Origin: Zizania palustris
Taxonomy: Eukaryota; Streptophyta; Magnoliopsida; Poales; Poaceae
Assembly: GCA_019279435.1 (NCBI GenBank)
Contig: JAAALK010000283.1
Location: 4,898,001 to 4,962,000 of the forward strand
Reading direction: 5' to 3'
Length of the DNA stretch: 64,000 nt
The notes beneath the pieces were generated by a model, which worked only from the letters and a program-made list of their open reading frames with translations, ran no database searches and was not told where the DNA came from. Position 1 is the stretch's first letter, and the number at the start of each line of letters is the position of its first letter. Shown one piece after another: positions 22,675 through 34,134 of this stretch. Both the position numbers and the translations under genes were made by a program.

Positions 22675-24066
22675 TGTTGACACGAAAACGTGCCCCCGCA
22701 CTTGGGTCAGTTCGACGATCCAAAAGTGCACGGATACTTAGGGACAATCCTAAGCGTGACGTGTCACCGATGTCACGTTCCGACTAACTTTAATAGTGAT
22801 AAGGAGGGTGGAGTCGCTAGGCAACTAGATTACACAAAATAACCCAATTAGCCGAAAAAGATAGATTAAACAAAATAAAATCAACAAACCAGTCGGAGCC
22901 TCGCCTGGCTCGAAGTCTGGTGTGAAGGGCTCACCGAAGGGTACCTTCGGCGTCTAATGCGTAGTATTCCGCCGAAGGGTGCTTTGGCGTTTGGACTGAT
23001 CCGGTCGAAGGTGGACTCCGGACGGATCTGGACGCGATGATCACCTCCGAACAGTAGGGTTTGGCGTGAGATCTCCAATACAGCAAACTACGGAATAATG
23101 ACGCGAGGGACACGCACGAGTGCAACTTCTTCCGGTGCGGAATATGGTCTTGGCGAAGCCTGTTGCGACGAAGTATGCTGGCGAAGCCTATTGCCGGAGC
23201 CTGCAGTCCCACCGAAGGGTGTCCTGGGGACCTCCGAAACCGATCTCTCAGCTTTGGACACCTCCGATGAAGTGGCTCCGAACATGCGAACCTGCAGCAG
23301 AAGAGGGCGAAGTACCAATTCGGCCTGACGACCAAATTTTGCTAAGTGTTGCACTGGTAGCGAAGGTAGCAATCTATTACGTAGATTAGCGGATACTTCA
23401 CAGGGGAAGTAACAAGGCGATAACAATCTATTACGTATATTAACGGATACTTCACAGGCGAAGTAACAAGGATTACCACTGTTCCATAGTGGCCGGCGGA
23501 GGGCTTCGAAGCAAACCCACGAAGAGGTACAGGAAAATAAAGGTAAAGTAAATATGATCAAAGCATGGGCTTTGGTTTGGTTTGAGTTTGGGGGGCTCTC
23601 ACGCCGGCCTTGCCTCTCTATTTATAGGGGTTTAATTCCTAATCTAATCTGCTATTAATTCGGACAGATAGAGATAAAGATTGAGCTGGAAGCGCATCCA
23701 ATTCTATCTTTGCCGACGTGGGCTTCGGCCAGGCCCGTCGAGGCCTGCTCCTCGGGCCGAAGCTTTGGTAGCGTGGGCTTCGGCCAGGCCCGTCGAGGCT
23801 TGCTGCTCAGGACGAAGCTCCGGTAGCGTGGGCTTTGGCCAGGCCCGTCGAGGCTTGCTCCTCGGGCCGAAGCTTCGGCAACGTGGGCCTCCGAAGGCTT
23901 CCTAGCGAAGCCCATGGGCTGGCTAGAGGCTTTCGGAGTCCATAGCTCAATGGACTTTGACCCTGTAGGGCTTCAGATAGACCCTGGACATGTGCACTTT
24001 AGGCCCAAATCACCAAAATTGATATTTTGACAATCTAGCCATTAATGTCATTTTTTGCTATCAACA
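22675..24066 (-). repeat. 3' LTR of gypsy B, complete
   Basis: 1392 bases with ends TGTTGACACG and TATCAACA. On the minus strand it starts TGTTGATAGC and shares TGGCATTAATGG with the start of LTR F at about 62875. A minus-strand TATA box (CTATAAATAG) lies at 23618-23627. The internal 56-bp array is listed separately. A 59-bp unit around ATCTATTACG...ACTTCACAGG is also duplicated at about 23370-23475. The right LTR remainder (60820-61656) matches 23231-24066 with modest divergence. Confidence 0.88.
23718..23890. repeat. 56-bp tandem repeat inside LTR of B
   Basis: Three full units of about 56 bp and a partial one, each beginning CGTGGGCTTCGGCCAGGCC and ending CGAAGCTTCGGTA or close variants. 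The same array occurs in the right LTR at about 61305-61480 with its own unit differences. It lies on the 3'-flank side of the minus-strand TATA, so it is in the upstream (U3) part, where such arrays often act as promoter elements; that role is inference. Confidence 0.8.
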
Positions 24067-24067
24067 C

Positions 24068-24083
24068 ATGCCCCCCTTCCTTT
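24068..24083 (-). other. Polypurine tract of gypsy B
   Basis: Minus-strand TAAAAGGAAGGGGGGC lies directly inside the 3' LTR, as expected for the plus-strand primer. The interval from here to the pol stop near 24213 is non-coding. Confidence 0.7.
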
Positions 24084-24212
24084 TAGTGAACTAGTGAACT
24101 AAAAGCACAATGAGATGAAGACGATACCATCCATATCGGCTTTCCGACACTTTTATGATGTTTGCCACATACTTGGGAAATACCTTTTCAAGTATCTACC
24201 ATTCAAAGCTCT

Positions 24213-27200
24213 TCAAAACCACTCTCCCTGCAGGGATTCCAACACGTATGCGTTGCCGAGAGCGATTTCGGCTATCTTAAAAGGACCTTCCCAACTAGGT
24301 GACCATTTGCCAAATTTGGGACTCTTCGTGCCTAAAGGCAAAATCGTTTTCCACACCAAGTCTCCTATTTGAAACGATTTTGGTTTAACCTTCTTATTGT
24401 AGGCTTTAGCTACTCTCTTCTTGTCTACTTCTATGGCTTCTAAAGCCCTTAGCCTCTTATTGGTTACTTCCTCTAGATTATCCTTTAGAAGAGTTTCATA
24501 CTCATCGACTGATAAGCCATCTTGCTTTAACACCCTTAAGGAGCCAAGATCTACCTCTACAGGTAGAACGACTTCTTGTCCATATACCAGTTCATATGGA
24601 CTAACTTTGGTAGCACCGTGCTTTGCAATCCTACAAGCCCATAGCCCCTCGGAAAGCACCTCATGCCACCTTTTAGGGAACTCTTCAATTTTCTTCTTAA
24701 TGAGCTTAATCACGGTTTTATTACTAGACTCGGCCTGACCATTGGTCTGAGCATAGTAAGGTGAAGAGTTTATCATCTTAATACCTTAATATTCGGCGAA
24801 GTCCCTTACTTCTCCAGAAACAAATGAACTACCTTGATCCGTAGTAAGAGTTTGGGGAATGCCAAATCTATGTATGATGTGCTTTAAAATAAAATCACGT
24901 ACCTCATTGTGAGTCATGTTCTTGAGAGGTATGGCCTCGGTCCACTTAGTGAAGTAATCCGTTGCCATCAACACAAACCGATGCCCTTTTGATGAAGGAG
25001 GGTAGATCTGGCTGATGAAGTCTAGACCCCAATCTCGAAACGGCCATGGCTTAACAATAGGATTGAGTAATGAGGCAGGAGCCAACTGAATATTGCCAAA
25101 CTTTTGGCATGCTTCACACCCTCTATAGTACTTGAAACAATCTTCGGTCATAGTCGGCCAATAAAAACCCGCTCTTTAGAGATCCAACTCATCTTTTGGG
25201 CCGACTGATGAGTGCCGCAAAGCCCCTCGTGGACTTCTCCTGCAGCCACCTGGGACTGCTCATGGTATAAACACTTCAATAGCACTCCGTCGATGGTTCT
25301 GCGATACAATGTGTCGTCTACCAACACGAATTTGAACGCCTGTCGCCGAACCTTCCGATGAACCCTTCGGCTAGGGTCTCTCAAATACTGGATGATTGGG
25401 ACTCTCCAATCGCCCTTACAGGTTTCAGAGGGCCTCGCTGGTCCACCTTCTGAAAAAAACTTCTAAAATACTGACTCCAGGGTTCCCCCTGAGCCATTCC
25501 AGCTCCTACCGAAGCTTGGCCGAGGTGGCCATTCGGAGTGCGCTGGGCCGAAGCTCTTCGGAGGGTTTGGACTCCGGGGAGCCTTCTCCGCCCGGGAGGC
25601 TTCGCACTATGGGCTCCAGCGTACCAGATCCTTTGATCGGCAGAGCACTCTGATCCAGGGGCTTTGGCGTGCGGTGGCCTTCAACGACCCAAGGGGTTCG
25701 AACCGAAGTATGCGCCTACCCACCGTTACTGGCTTCGGCGGTGAGACCAAGCATCGGCTTCTCCAACACAGAAAATTTTCCTCTCCTGACTTGGTAACCA
25801 GATGCTTGCTGAGCCAAATCATTTGCAACTGAATTGGCTTTTCTTGACACGTGAGAGATTTTGAAGTCATCGAAAGTGTCAACTATGTCTAGACATTTAT
25901 CCAAGTAACTATTTAGCAAGCCATTAAAACATTGAGCACTCTTAGCTACTTGCTGCACTACTAACAAAGAGTCACCGTATGCGTGAACATGTCTAGCACC
26001 TACGGATTTTAGCAATTCAAGACCTATCAATAAAGCCTCGTATTCGGCTTGGTTGTTAGTGGAAGTAAATTCTAGTCGGGCCGAAGTTTCAAAGTGCATA
26101 CCATTAGGTGATATGAGAACCACTCCAATGTCTTGGCCACTCTTGCAAGCCGAACCATCAAAATAAAGTTTCCATGGTACTACCTCAACTAAAGCAATAG
26201 TATCACTTCAGCTAACATCTATGTGATGATCAACTATAAAGTTAGCTACGACTTGGCCTTTCATCGGTCTCAGGGGCTCGTAGGCCAAATCGTACTTAAT
26301 CAACGCGTAAGCCCACTTTCCGATCCTTCCACTTAGAATCGGCTTCTGTAACATGTGCTTTACAACATCGGTTTGGCAAATGACAACACATGTAGTGGCG
26401 AGAAGATAGTGGCGCAATTTGGTGCACGTGTAGTAAAGTGATAAACATAATCGTTCCACAAACACGTACCTGGTTTTGGCGTCCAGCAGGCGGCGGCTCA
26501 AGAATGTAATGATGCACTCCTTTCCCTCTACCTCATGGGTTAGCACGGCTCCAATCACGCCACCTTCGATAGCGATGTATAGCCAAAATGGAATCCCGGC
26601 CTTGGGTGCTCTCACCACGGGCGGTGATGACAAGCACTCCTTGATTTTCTCAAAAGCACTTTGCTGGCTTGCCCCCCAAGCGAACTCGGCTTCGTTCTTT
26701 AGCCGGAGTATGGGGACAAAGGCATCAATCTTGCCGGACAAGTTGGATATAAAGCGACGCAAATAGTTCAACTTGCCTAGCAACTTTTGCACATCCTTTT
26801 TGCATGTCGGCGCCGCAACGTTTCTAATCTTCATAAGTCTCTTAGGATCAATTTCTATGCCTCTCTTGTGAATCATGAACCCTAAGAACTTACCTTCCGA
26901 CACGCAAAAAGCACATTTAAGTGGGTTCATCTTCAACCTGTAGTGACGCATCCTATCGAAAGCAACCTTCAAATCGGCTAAATGGTTTCCCATAGCGTCC
27001 GATTTGACCACAACATCATCGATGTAAACTTCTAATATGACTCCTAACAAGTCATGAAAGATCAAATTCATAGCGCGCTGATATGTGGCGCCGGCATTTT
27101 TCAAACCAAAAGTCATGACGACCCATTCGAACAAACCGACAAAACCAGGGCATCGAAAGACAATCTTGTAGACGTCCTCTTTGGCCATAAAGATTTGATT

Positions 27201-27559
27201 ATAACCAGCATTGCCATCAAGAAAACTTAGTACCTTGTGTCCCGAAGCATCGTTGATCAGCATGTCGGCTATCGGCATTGGGTACTCATCCTTTGGAGTG
27301 GCTCTATTCAGATCCCTGAAATCAATACATACCCGTATCTTGCCGCTTCCTTTCTTCTCTACAGGCACAATGTTAGCAACCCATTCCGCATACCTGCACG
27401 GCCTAATAAACTCAGCCTTGAGTAGTCGTTCCACTTCCTCTTTAACACGATCATAGATGGCCGAATTAAAGCGGCGGGGAGGCTGCTAATAAGGCCTAAA
27501 TCCGGACTTGATGGGCAGCCGATGCTCCACGAGCTCGCGGCTTAGCCCTGGCATTGAGA
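24213..27559 (-). pseudogene. Tat-lineage gypsy B pol: RT, RNase H, aRNase H, integrase
   Basis: Minus-strand pol, right to left. Reverse transcriptase with RNase H lies at 26208-27434 (408 aa open; GKIRVCIDFRDLNRATPKDEYP, then VYIDDVVVKS as the YxDD box). A second, archaeal-type RNase H lies at 25716-26123 (NNQAEYEALLIGLELLKSVGA); this extra domain is diagnostic of the Tat lineage. The integrase zinc domain is at 25148-25384 and 24786-25151 (CEACQKFG). The catalytic core is at 24786-25151 (DYFTKW, TDQGSSF) with its Glu in QTNGQAES (24213-24776), and the C-terminal domain ends near 24213. Stops and frameshifts separate the blocks, including one stop upstream of RT near 27487. It is cut at 27565 by copia S3. 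Domain content resembles maize Cinful/RIRE2-type elements. Confidence 0.88.
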
Positions 27560-27564
27560 AACCA

Positions 27565-28419
27565 TGTTGAAGAATATGGTTTTGATATTCCAGATGTGAT
27601 GAGTGATTGTCAACGAAAGTGAAAGGAAGGGAGAGATGAAGACCTACCGAGTCTGAGGCGGATGTGACTCAGGTACATGGGCAGTGAGCGACAGCCGGGC
27701 AGAGGAGCCGCGGAGTCGGGCTGGCCCAATCCGGGTACATGGCTAGGAGCGGCAGAGGATCCACTGGTCTATTGACTAGGTTTGACTCAGGTACACGGGC
27801 GGCGAGCGATTGCCGAGCTGAGGAAGCTGCGGGGTCGGGTCGGCCCAATCCGAGTACCCGGTGCGAAGACGGTGGACGCTTTGTCAGTTTCGGCGTAAAA
27901 CTGACAACCTATGATTAATTCGTTTTTACGATATTAATATTTAGTTTTTAAGTTTAGAATATTTTTATTTGAGTCAGGTGATTTTTCTAATAATTTTTTA
28001 GTAATTTTCGGAATTTATTTTAGACTCAGTTTAATTTACCCTAGGGGTAAATTAGTCTTTTCATGTATTAGGATTCGCCTATAAATAGGCCCCTATCCCC
28101 CCTGGATAGACGACGGTTTTCTAATAGATCAATCTACAATCCAAAATTTCGCTGCCACCAATATTTTTCTTCGCCGCTGGTGACTTTTCTTTCTCTTATT
28201 TCATGCGACCACACCCTCTCTTCATCCGAGGCAAGCAGCAGCACGAGAAGCAGGCGCACAACGCAACTCATCCAGCAGCCAAGGTCTTCTCGCATGCACG
28301 ACAGGAAAAGATGGCGTGCTGGGTCAACAGATTACCACAACGCGACGTACTGTAGCAGCGCGTTACTTCCGTGCAGTTTCCAGAAATTGGCGCAGCTCAT
28401 TGCAGGTGTGGGCCCCAGG
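27565..28419 (+). repeat. 5' LTR of copia S3, first part
   Basis: Starts TGTTGAAGAATATGG inside B's pol, with AACCA (27560-27564) as the candidate left site duplication. From 27593 it shares TGTGATGAGTGATTGTCAACG and the GGTACA(C/T)GGGC repeats with the S2 LTRs, then diverges after about 27910. A TATA box (TATAAATA) lies at 28080-28087 and the transcript start is probably near 28110. It is interrupted at 28420 by the LARD-like element and resumes at 39185. Total LTR length without the insertion is about 1.6 kb. Confidence 0.78.
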
Positions 28420-31400
28420 TGTAGCGCCCCGATTTATCAAATCAGGACTTTATTGAAATTCCATAGAATATCAATAAAACAAGACGTTCATCAAGCGACC
28501 ACGTACAATACGGGCAATCATTCACGGTTCGTAGACCGCATTAATACAAAAGTGAATAAAGATGAAGAGAAACTAATAAAACAAGGGTCCTAGATGAACG
28601 CCTCCGTCCAGTCTCGCCTTGACTGGGTCGCTACTCCAGACCTTCATGCTCCTCGTAGTAGACGGGCTCTGATGGTGTAAGTCAACGGGGTGAGTACAGA
28701 TGTACTCAGCAAGCCACCGAATGCAAATATAATGCAAGGTAATAACAAGGGGGATAGTGGCTAGTTTTGCGGAAGCAGCATAATTGTAAAGCTTTAAATG
28801 AGAGCAATTTATTAGTACGGAAAAGTAAACATGTGCATGTGTATCATCATCTTCTAACTCGAGGGGTACAGTCACCCCACCTCGCTCAACAGTCCTTACG
28901 TGCCATGAGTAATCCGAACATTCACACAATTGTAAACTAACTGCGAGTAGTCACACAACCCGCCCTTGACCGTGGGCTCGGCTCTTCGAAAAGATTAAAT
29001 TACTCTGATCAGAGATGTACCACTGTACCCACAAGGCACGCACTCATCACCTACACCGAAGTGTAACGAGATGACCCATCACATGGGAACTCGTGCCAAA
29101 ACCTTCCATATGGTTCCCTCCGACTCCACAACACCCTCTTATGGGTTTCGTATCGTGTCTCGACGTGTCGAGTGCTCACCATACCCCCCCTTGAGCCTTC
29201 TTTGGTACAAGTCGCCCGCAGGCTAGCCCCTTGTACCCCTCCACTATGGTGCATAGAGCCGAAGGGTTCCACACTTCCAGTTAGGACTTACCCATTAGAC
29301 TTGTGGTTGGTACGGAAGTGCTTTGCAACAGATCCCGCAGACCGGTCCTTATAGTGCCCCGGGTGCGACAAACCAGTGCCCGAGCTTGCACCCGGAACCC
29401 ACCATACTTATAACCTAGCCAACTCCAACAGAGTCCAGAGACGAGAATAACAGGGAAATTCATATACAGAAATCCAGCTATCTACGACTCGTTCTTTTTA
29501 GCCTATAGCAGTTGTGTCGGTACATTGGGCACTAGCTAATATTTTAATAGTAGAGTGACAAGGAGTTAAGGCTCAATAAGCATGGCTTGGGTTTGCACAC
29601 AAGGACGGGGATCTAATAAATATAAGTGTAAGGCTTGATTATTGGACTAATGCAATATTATCCTATGAGTTATAGCGATAATTTATTAAAACATGGGCTC
29701 AATATGATCAACTGTTTCCACAGAGATGGTCGATGACTTGCCTTGCTCAGCAAAGGGTGAAGGAGGAACCTCGGGGTAGAACTTCTGGTCTTCGACGACG
29801 TCGTAGACTTCTCGATACGGAAAAGTAAATAAAACATTCAATAAACAATCCAAAACAATCAACCATACTAACATACATGTTTATGTTGGATTAAGTAAAG
29901 GAGATAGAGTCTTAACTTTTAGGGATTTGTTACTTGAACATTTAAGATTAATTTTTAATGAGATTCCTTAATTTTATAACTTGATATAATTATTTTTCCT
30001 AAGGGGGTTTTATTTTTCCCTTTTTAAAGTTGTGGTAAAAAGGTATTGAATAACCTTATTATTATTGTAGTAAAAATACTGGACTTAAGTTATTAGGTTA
30101 CCTGAGGTTGTTATATAAATTTTTAGGATATTTCCATAAATGGGTGACTTCTTCTTAAATGCATTAATTACATGTCCTAAAAGGGCCTTTGCAATATCAT
30201 TTAATGGAATAAAGTGGACAAGATGAATACTCTATTTTTATTAAAAATAGTGAACTCAAGTTGTTAGGTTTTCTGAAGTTATTCTATAAGTTGTCATGGC
30301 ATTTTTAAAGTGTTTAACTTCTATTATATGAATTACTTGAGTATCATACAAGGGCTTTTGCAATATTAATTTCTAGATTAAAGTAGGCAAAGTGAACATG
30401 TTATTTTTGTTGCATTAAAATAGTGGAATAACTTCATTAAGTCTTCTGAATTTATTGTATAAGTATTCATGATATTTTGTAAAGGGTTGCCCTTTTTTTT
30501 ATTTAATCATTTATCTTAAAGGGCCTTGGAAATGTTGTTTAATAAATTAAAATGAGCAAAATGAATTATTATATCTTTATTGGCTTATAAACAGGGTACT
30601 GGAGTTAATATATCATCTAAAATTAATATATAAATTTTTGGGAGTTTTTCTGAAGGAGATAATAATTAAATCCTAAAGGGGTCTTAGAAATGTTATTTAA
30701 TAAAATGTCATGGACAAAATGGTTATTCCATTTTTATGGTATTAACAACAGTGAAATGGAGCCATTATATCTTCTGAAATTAATTTATAAATTTTTAAGG
30801 GTTTATCTGAATTATTTAATTAAAGTATTAATTAAACCCTAAAGGGGAATTCTCTTCATTATTTAATACGATTATTATATGCCAAGTAAACATATTGTTT
30901 TTATTGCATGAAAGTGTAGAGAATAAAAAGATAAATTTTCCAGAATTAAAATGGTGAAATTTGGAGTTAATTTGAGCAAGATATGAATTTTGGAGGTTTA
31001 AACTATTTTTCTGAATTTTATTTAAACCAGAAAACCTGCGGAGTCCACGGTGAGCCAAGTCCACCATGGACCCGCGCACTATGCACTGCACCGGTTGGAT
31101 CTGGACCGTTGGATCCAGATCCAACGATCGCCAGTGGTGCGGGGCGTTTAAGTGAATCTGGACGGCCCAGATCACCTCGTACCCCTTCGCCGGGATGGGT
31201 GGCTGAGATCTAATCACTTAAGTGATTTAATCTCGGCCGTCCATCCACGATCGCACGGCGGAACGCGCGTCCGGCACGCTCGCGGCACGGGGAAGCCGGG
31301 AGGCTTCGTCCCCAGCGCCGGCCGAACGACGGCGAGCGCCCACCGGCGATGGCGATGGCCTAAGGCCTCGGGTGACTGCAAAAATGGTTAGAGGGGAGTG

Positions 31401-32512
31401 AGGGGAGTGCAACCGTACCGGAGATGGGGTCGGACAGAGACCGGTGGTGGCCGGCGGCGAGGAGAGGCGATGAGGACCTTCGGGTCCGACGGCGGCGATG
31501 AGTTCCAGGGGCCCTCACGGCCAACCAAGGTGAGACCGGGGGAGGGTGAGCGACGACGGTTCCGGTGGAGGTGACGACGAGGGCGGCGGTGGCCCGGAGC
31601 GCCGGTGATCGTCGGCCGGAGTGGAATCAGAGGAAAACCGAAGAAAAGAGGCTGCGGCCCTCGGGTTTGCGTGGATTGGGGCTCTGGTGGCGTGGCTTTG
31701 CTACGGTGGAGAGAGGGGGGTTATAAAGGGCTCGCTGGTGTCTAATTGGTAGGCCACCGAGGCGAATCCAAAGGGATTCCATCTAGCGCCGGCGAGGTTT
31801 CCAAAGGCTCGGGTTTATGCCATTTACGGCGAAGGCGCGTGGGGAACTGCGGGAAAGCGATCACCGGAGATGGGGGGTCGGGATCCGTGGTCGTATCGGC
31901 GGGATCTGGCGGCCGGCGGATAAAATCGGAAAGGGGGGGCGGCTAGAAATGGAAGGGGAGAGATCCCCTTCCGAGGAAGAAGATGATCCTGACAGGTGGG
32001 GGCCACCTGTCAGGGGGCGGGCGCGGGTGAGAGGAAGGCTGACATGCGGGGCCTGCGTGGCAGCGGGAGAGAGGAGGTGCGCGGTGGCTGCCAGGTGGGA
32101 CCGGTCAGGCGCGAGCGGGCGGGGAGCGAGGGAGGGCGCGCCGACAGGTGGGCCCCGCCTGTCGGTGGGCGCGGCCAGAATGGGCTGGGCCGGAAAGGCT
32201 TTAGGGAGGGAAAATAGGGTTGCGGCCCATTAATATTTAAAATTGTTTTTCTGTTTAAAATAATTCCAGAAATTTAATTATTTGTTTAAGGCTTGAAGCA
32301 CTGTTGCTAAAATTTTTTTTTAAAAATTCTCAAAAATATTTCTTGGTCTCTAGTTTATCCCATAAAATTTTCAAGTCCAAATTTTGAATATTTGTCTCTG
32401 TTTGGCTTTAATAAGGCTCTTTTAGGAGCTTTCTTTAATAATACAAATTCAGAAATTCATTTAATATTATTTTTCCTTTATTTTATTCCCTTTTAATTTT
32501 GAGGCTGTTACA
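28420..32512 (-). repeat. 3' LTR of LARD-like element (left copy)
   Basis: 4093 bases. Composition is mosaic: moderate GC at 28420-29500, a very AT-rich zone at 29880-31000 with a 165-bp periodicity, a GC-rich zone at 31040-32230, then AT-rich to the end. Short open frames here are repeated identically in the other LTR and show no protein family, so they are treated as non-coding. The TTATAAAG/CTTTATAA word at about 31720 is the only clear TATA candidate and reads on either strand. Confidence 0.92.
29998..30850. repeat. Degenerate ~165-bp tandem repeat in LARD LTR
   Basis: The phrase CCTAAAGGG(G/C)CTT, followed by AATGTTATTTAATAAA-type and GACAAAATG-type words, recurs near 29998, 30174, 30344, 30512, 30672 and 30836, spacings of about 160-176 bases. 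Each unit continues with TTATTTTTATTG, AGTGGAACT and TCTGAA(A/G)TTAAT-type words. Copies are diverged, so the expansion predates this young insertion. The same array lies in the right LTR at about 36666-37515. Confidence 0.7.
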
Positions 32513-32585
32513 ATCCTATCCCCCTTACAGAGAATCTCGTCCTCGAGATTCGAAGCGAACCTCGGGAAAACTGATGGACTGAGTT
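32513..32585 (-). other. Polypurine tract and 3' leader of LARD-like element
   Basis: Minus-strand GTAAGGGGGATAGG at about 32516-32529 adjoins the LTR and is the likely plus-strand primer. The neighbouring CTCGAGGACGAGATTCTC string (about 32530-32548) matches the end of pol in Tekay-type gypsy elements (LEDEI-type coding), so this segment looks inherited from an autonomous parent. Confidence 0.7.
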
Positions 32586-33272
32586 CTACTGGTGCTCCGG
32601 ATTAGGAGGAGGAGTTACATCAGAAGTAGCCAAAGCGATCTCCGGATCTGGGTTGGTTGAGATCAAATTGGGAGTGTCCTCGGTTGTATCTGGTTTCTCT
32701 TTGTGGTGATCTAGAGTATGTTTCTCTGGATTTGGGATGGAGGATGGCACCCGCTTGGGGTAGGGGCACGTGTTGGCGTAGTGGCCTCCTTGGCGACAGT
32801 TGTAGCACACAATTGGCTTGCCGTTCCTGTCCCTCTTGTATCCGGTAGCTGGTACTAGTGTCCTTCTGGCTTGCGGTGCTTGGGGTGGGATGTCTGTGCT
32901 TGGCCCTCCGGGGGTGGTTCGTGGCTTGGCAGGGGTTGGGGCTTGAGGTGGAATTACTCTGGTTTCCGGTATAGTTGCTTCGTTCACCAATCTCTGAAAG
33001 TTGGCGAAGTCCCCGTAGATTAACTGAAGGGAGAGCTCTTGTTGGTGTTGCTGGAGACGGAACAACTGTGCCTGCTGCTCTTGCATCTGCTTTTGTAGTT
33101 GTTGCATCTGGGTAAGCAGCGTGGCGATCAGTTGATTTTGTTTTGTCATCATCTCCGTAAGTGTGGGATGATTGACAACAGGGGTCTGCTGATGTCCAGC
33201 TGCACCCCACTGAGGCAGATTGCCTGAGGTGTTTCCATCGTGTGGAGCTTCTGATCCTTGGTTATTGGCCAT
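32586..33272 (-). CDS. Gag-like protein with zinc knuckle, capsid domain absent (LARD)
   Basis: Intact 228-residue frame. Residues about 30-80 are Gln-rich and helical (QMQQLQKQMQEQQAQLF). About 85-100 reads YGDFANFQRLVNEATIPE, resembling the end of a Tekay-type gag capsid. A Pro-rich linker follows, then a CCHC zinc knuckle (CYNCRQGGHYANTC, C-x2-C-x4-H-x4-C) at about residues 152-166, and an acidic tail. The main capsid core expected between the helical segment and the knuckle is missing. Such a protein could bind element RNA and join another element's particles; that is inference. The ATG at 33272 (MANNQGSEAPHDG) is the first in frame and has no competing upstream start. A stop lies just before the PPT. 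Confidence 0.75.
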   Translation of the reverse strand: MANNQGSEAPHDGNTSGNLPQWGAAGHQQTPVVNHPTLTEMMTKQNQLIATLLTQMQQLQKQMQEQQAQLFRLQQHQQELSLQLIYGDFANFQRLVNEATIPETRVIPPQAPTPAKPRTTPGGPSTDIPPQAPQARRTLVPATGYKRDRNGKPIVCYNCRQGGHYANTCPYPKRVPSSIPNPEKHTLDHHKEKPDTTEDTPNLISTNPDPEIALATSDVTPPPNPEHQ

Positions 33273-34134
33273 CCTGAAGTTGAAGGGTTCAAAAAAGAAG
33301 GTGCCAACATTAAGGGGAAATTGTTACTGGTTTTATTGCCTAAGATGAATAATTTGACCTAGATGCTTACATACCTTATTTTAGTTCCTTACCATCTTTC
33401 ACACTCATGCCTTATATTATTTTTAATATAAATGATTTATCATGTATTTTATTCACTCAACATTCGTGTTGTAACATATTCTATTAGTGTTAGAGGTTTA
33501 AGATGAAGTGATGTTGATTATATCTTATTGAATTCCTTGGTACCAAAAATTCAAGAAAATTTTTGGAATGCAATTTAATGCTCAGGAGAATTTTTAGGAG
33601 AATACTCTAGCTAATTGTTATTTAAATGAAATTTTTAGGCCCATATTTTAGCTTTCCTCTTTCTTGATTTATCCTTTCCTTGGAATTTATTTATTTTATT
33701 TTTAATGCCTGGCGAAAATCAAGGTGTTACAATCCTAACTTCCTTCACAAGAATCTCGTCCTCGAGATTCGGAAAGGCTAGAAGTAGAAGGTTAAAGATA
33801 GGCTTCAAGTCTACATTTGCATAGATTGGGCTTGGCTAAGTTAGGGCTTTCCTGACAACGTGTATTGACTTCATGATTGGAGTTGATCTTGCAGAATGGC
33901 GACGAATGAATTATGTTGAGTTGAAACTAGAGGTAGATTCTCTCCTTTATGTTGGGATTATGACCTAATAGGTGCATGAGGAAAAAGGAAATGGGATTAA
34001 GCTTTTATTTCAAAATGTATCGTTCTTGCGATTACATTTATTTTCTTTTAATTAATTCCTTCACTCATGTCTTGTATTTGACATGAGTGGCAATACAAAC
34101 AAGTAAAATAAAACAATCAATCGTGAAACAACGT
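33273..34134. other. Non-coding interior of LARD with second PPT-like signature
   Basis: This AT-rich spacer between the two LARD frames has no convincing protein. At 33720-33770 it holds GGTGTTACAATCCTAACTTCCTTC followed by GAATCTCGTCCTCGAGATTCGG. That is a second version of the LTR-end, PPT and pol-end junction seen at 32505-32555. It may be the trace of an older LTR junction inside the element (written here only in part). Confidence 0.6.

Noticed and set aside
28573..28929. 118-aa and other short open frames in the LARD LTR, each repeated identically at +6668
   Set aside because: They recur only because the LTRs are duplicated; there is no family resemblance and they start in arbitrary places, so they are not counted as genes.
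31817..32233. 138-aa Gly/Arg-rich frame in the GC-rich part of the LARD LTR
   Set aside because: Composition artefact of GC-rich sequence that lacks stop codons in several frames and on both strands at once.
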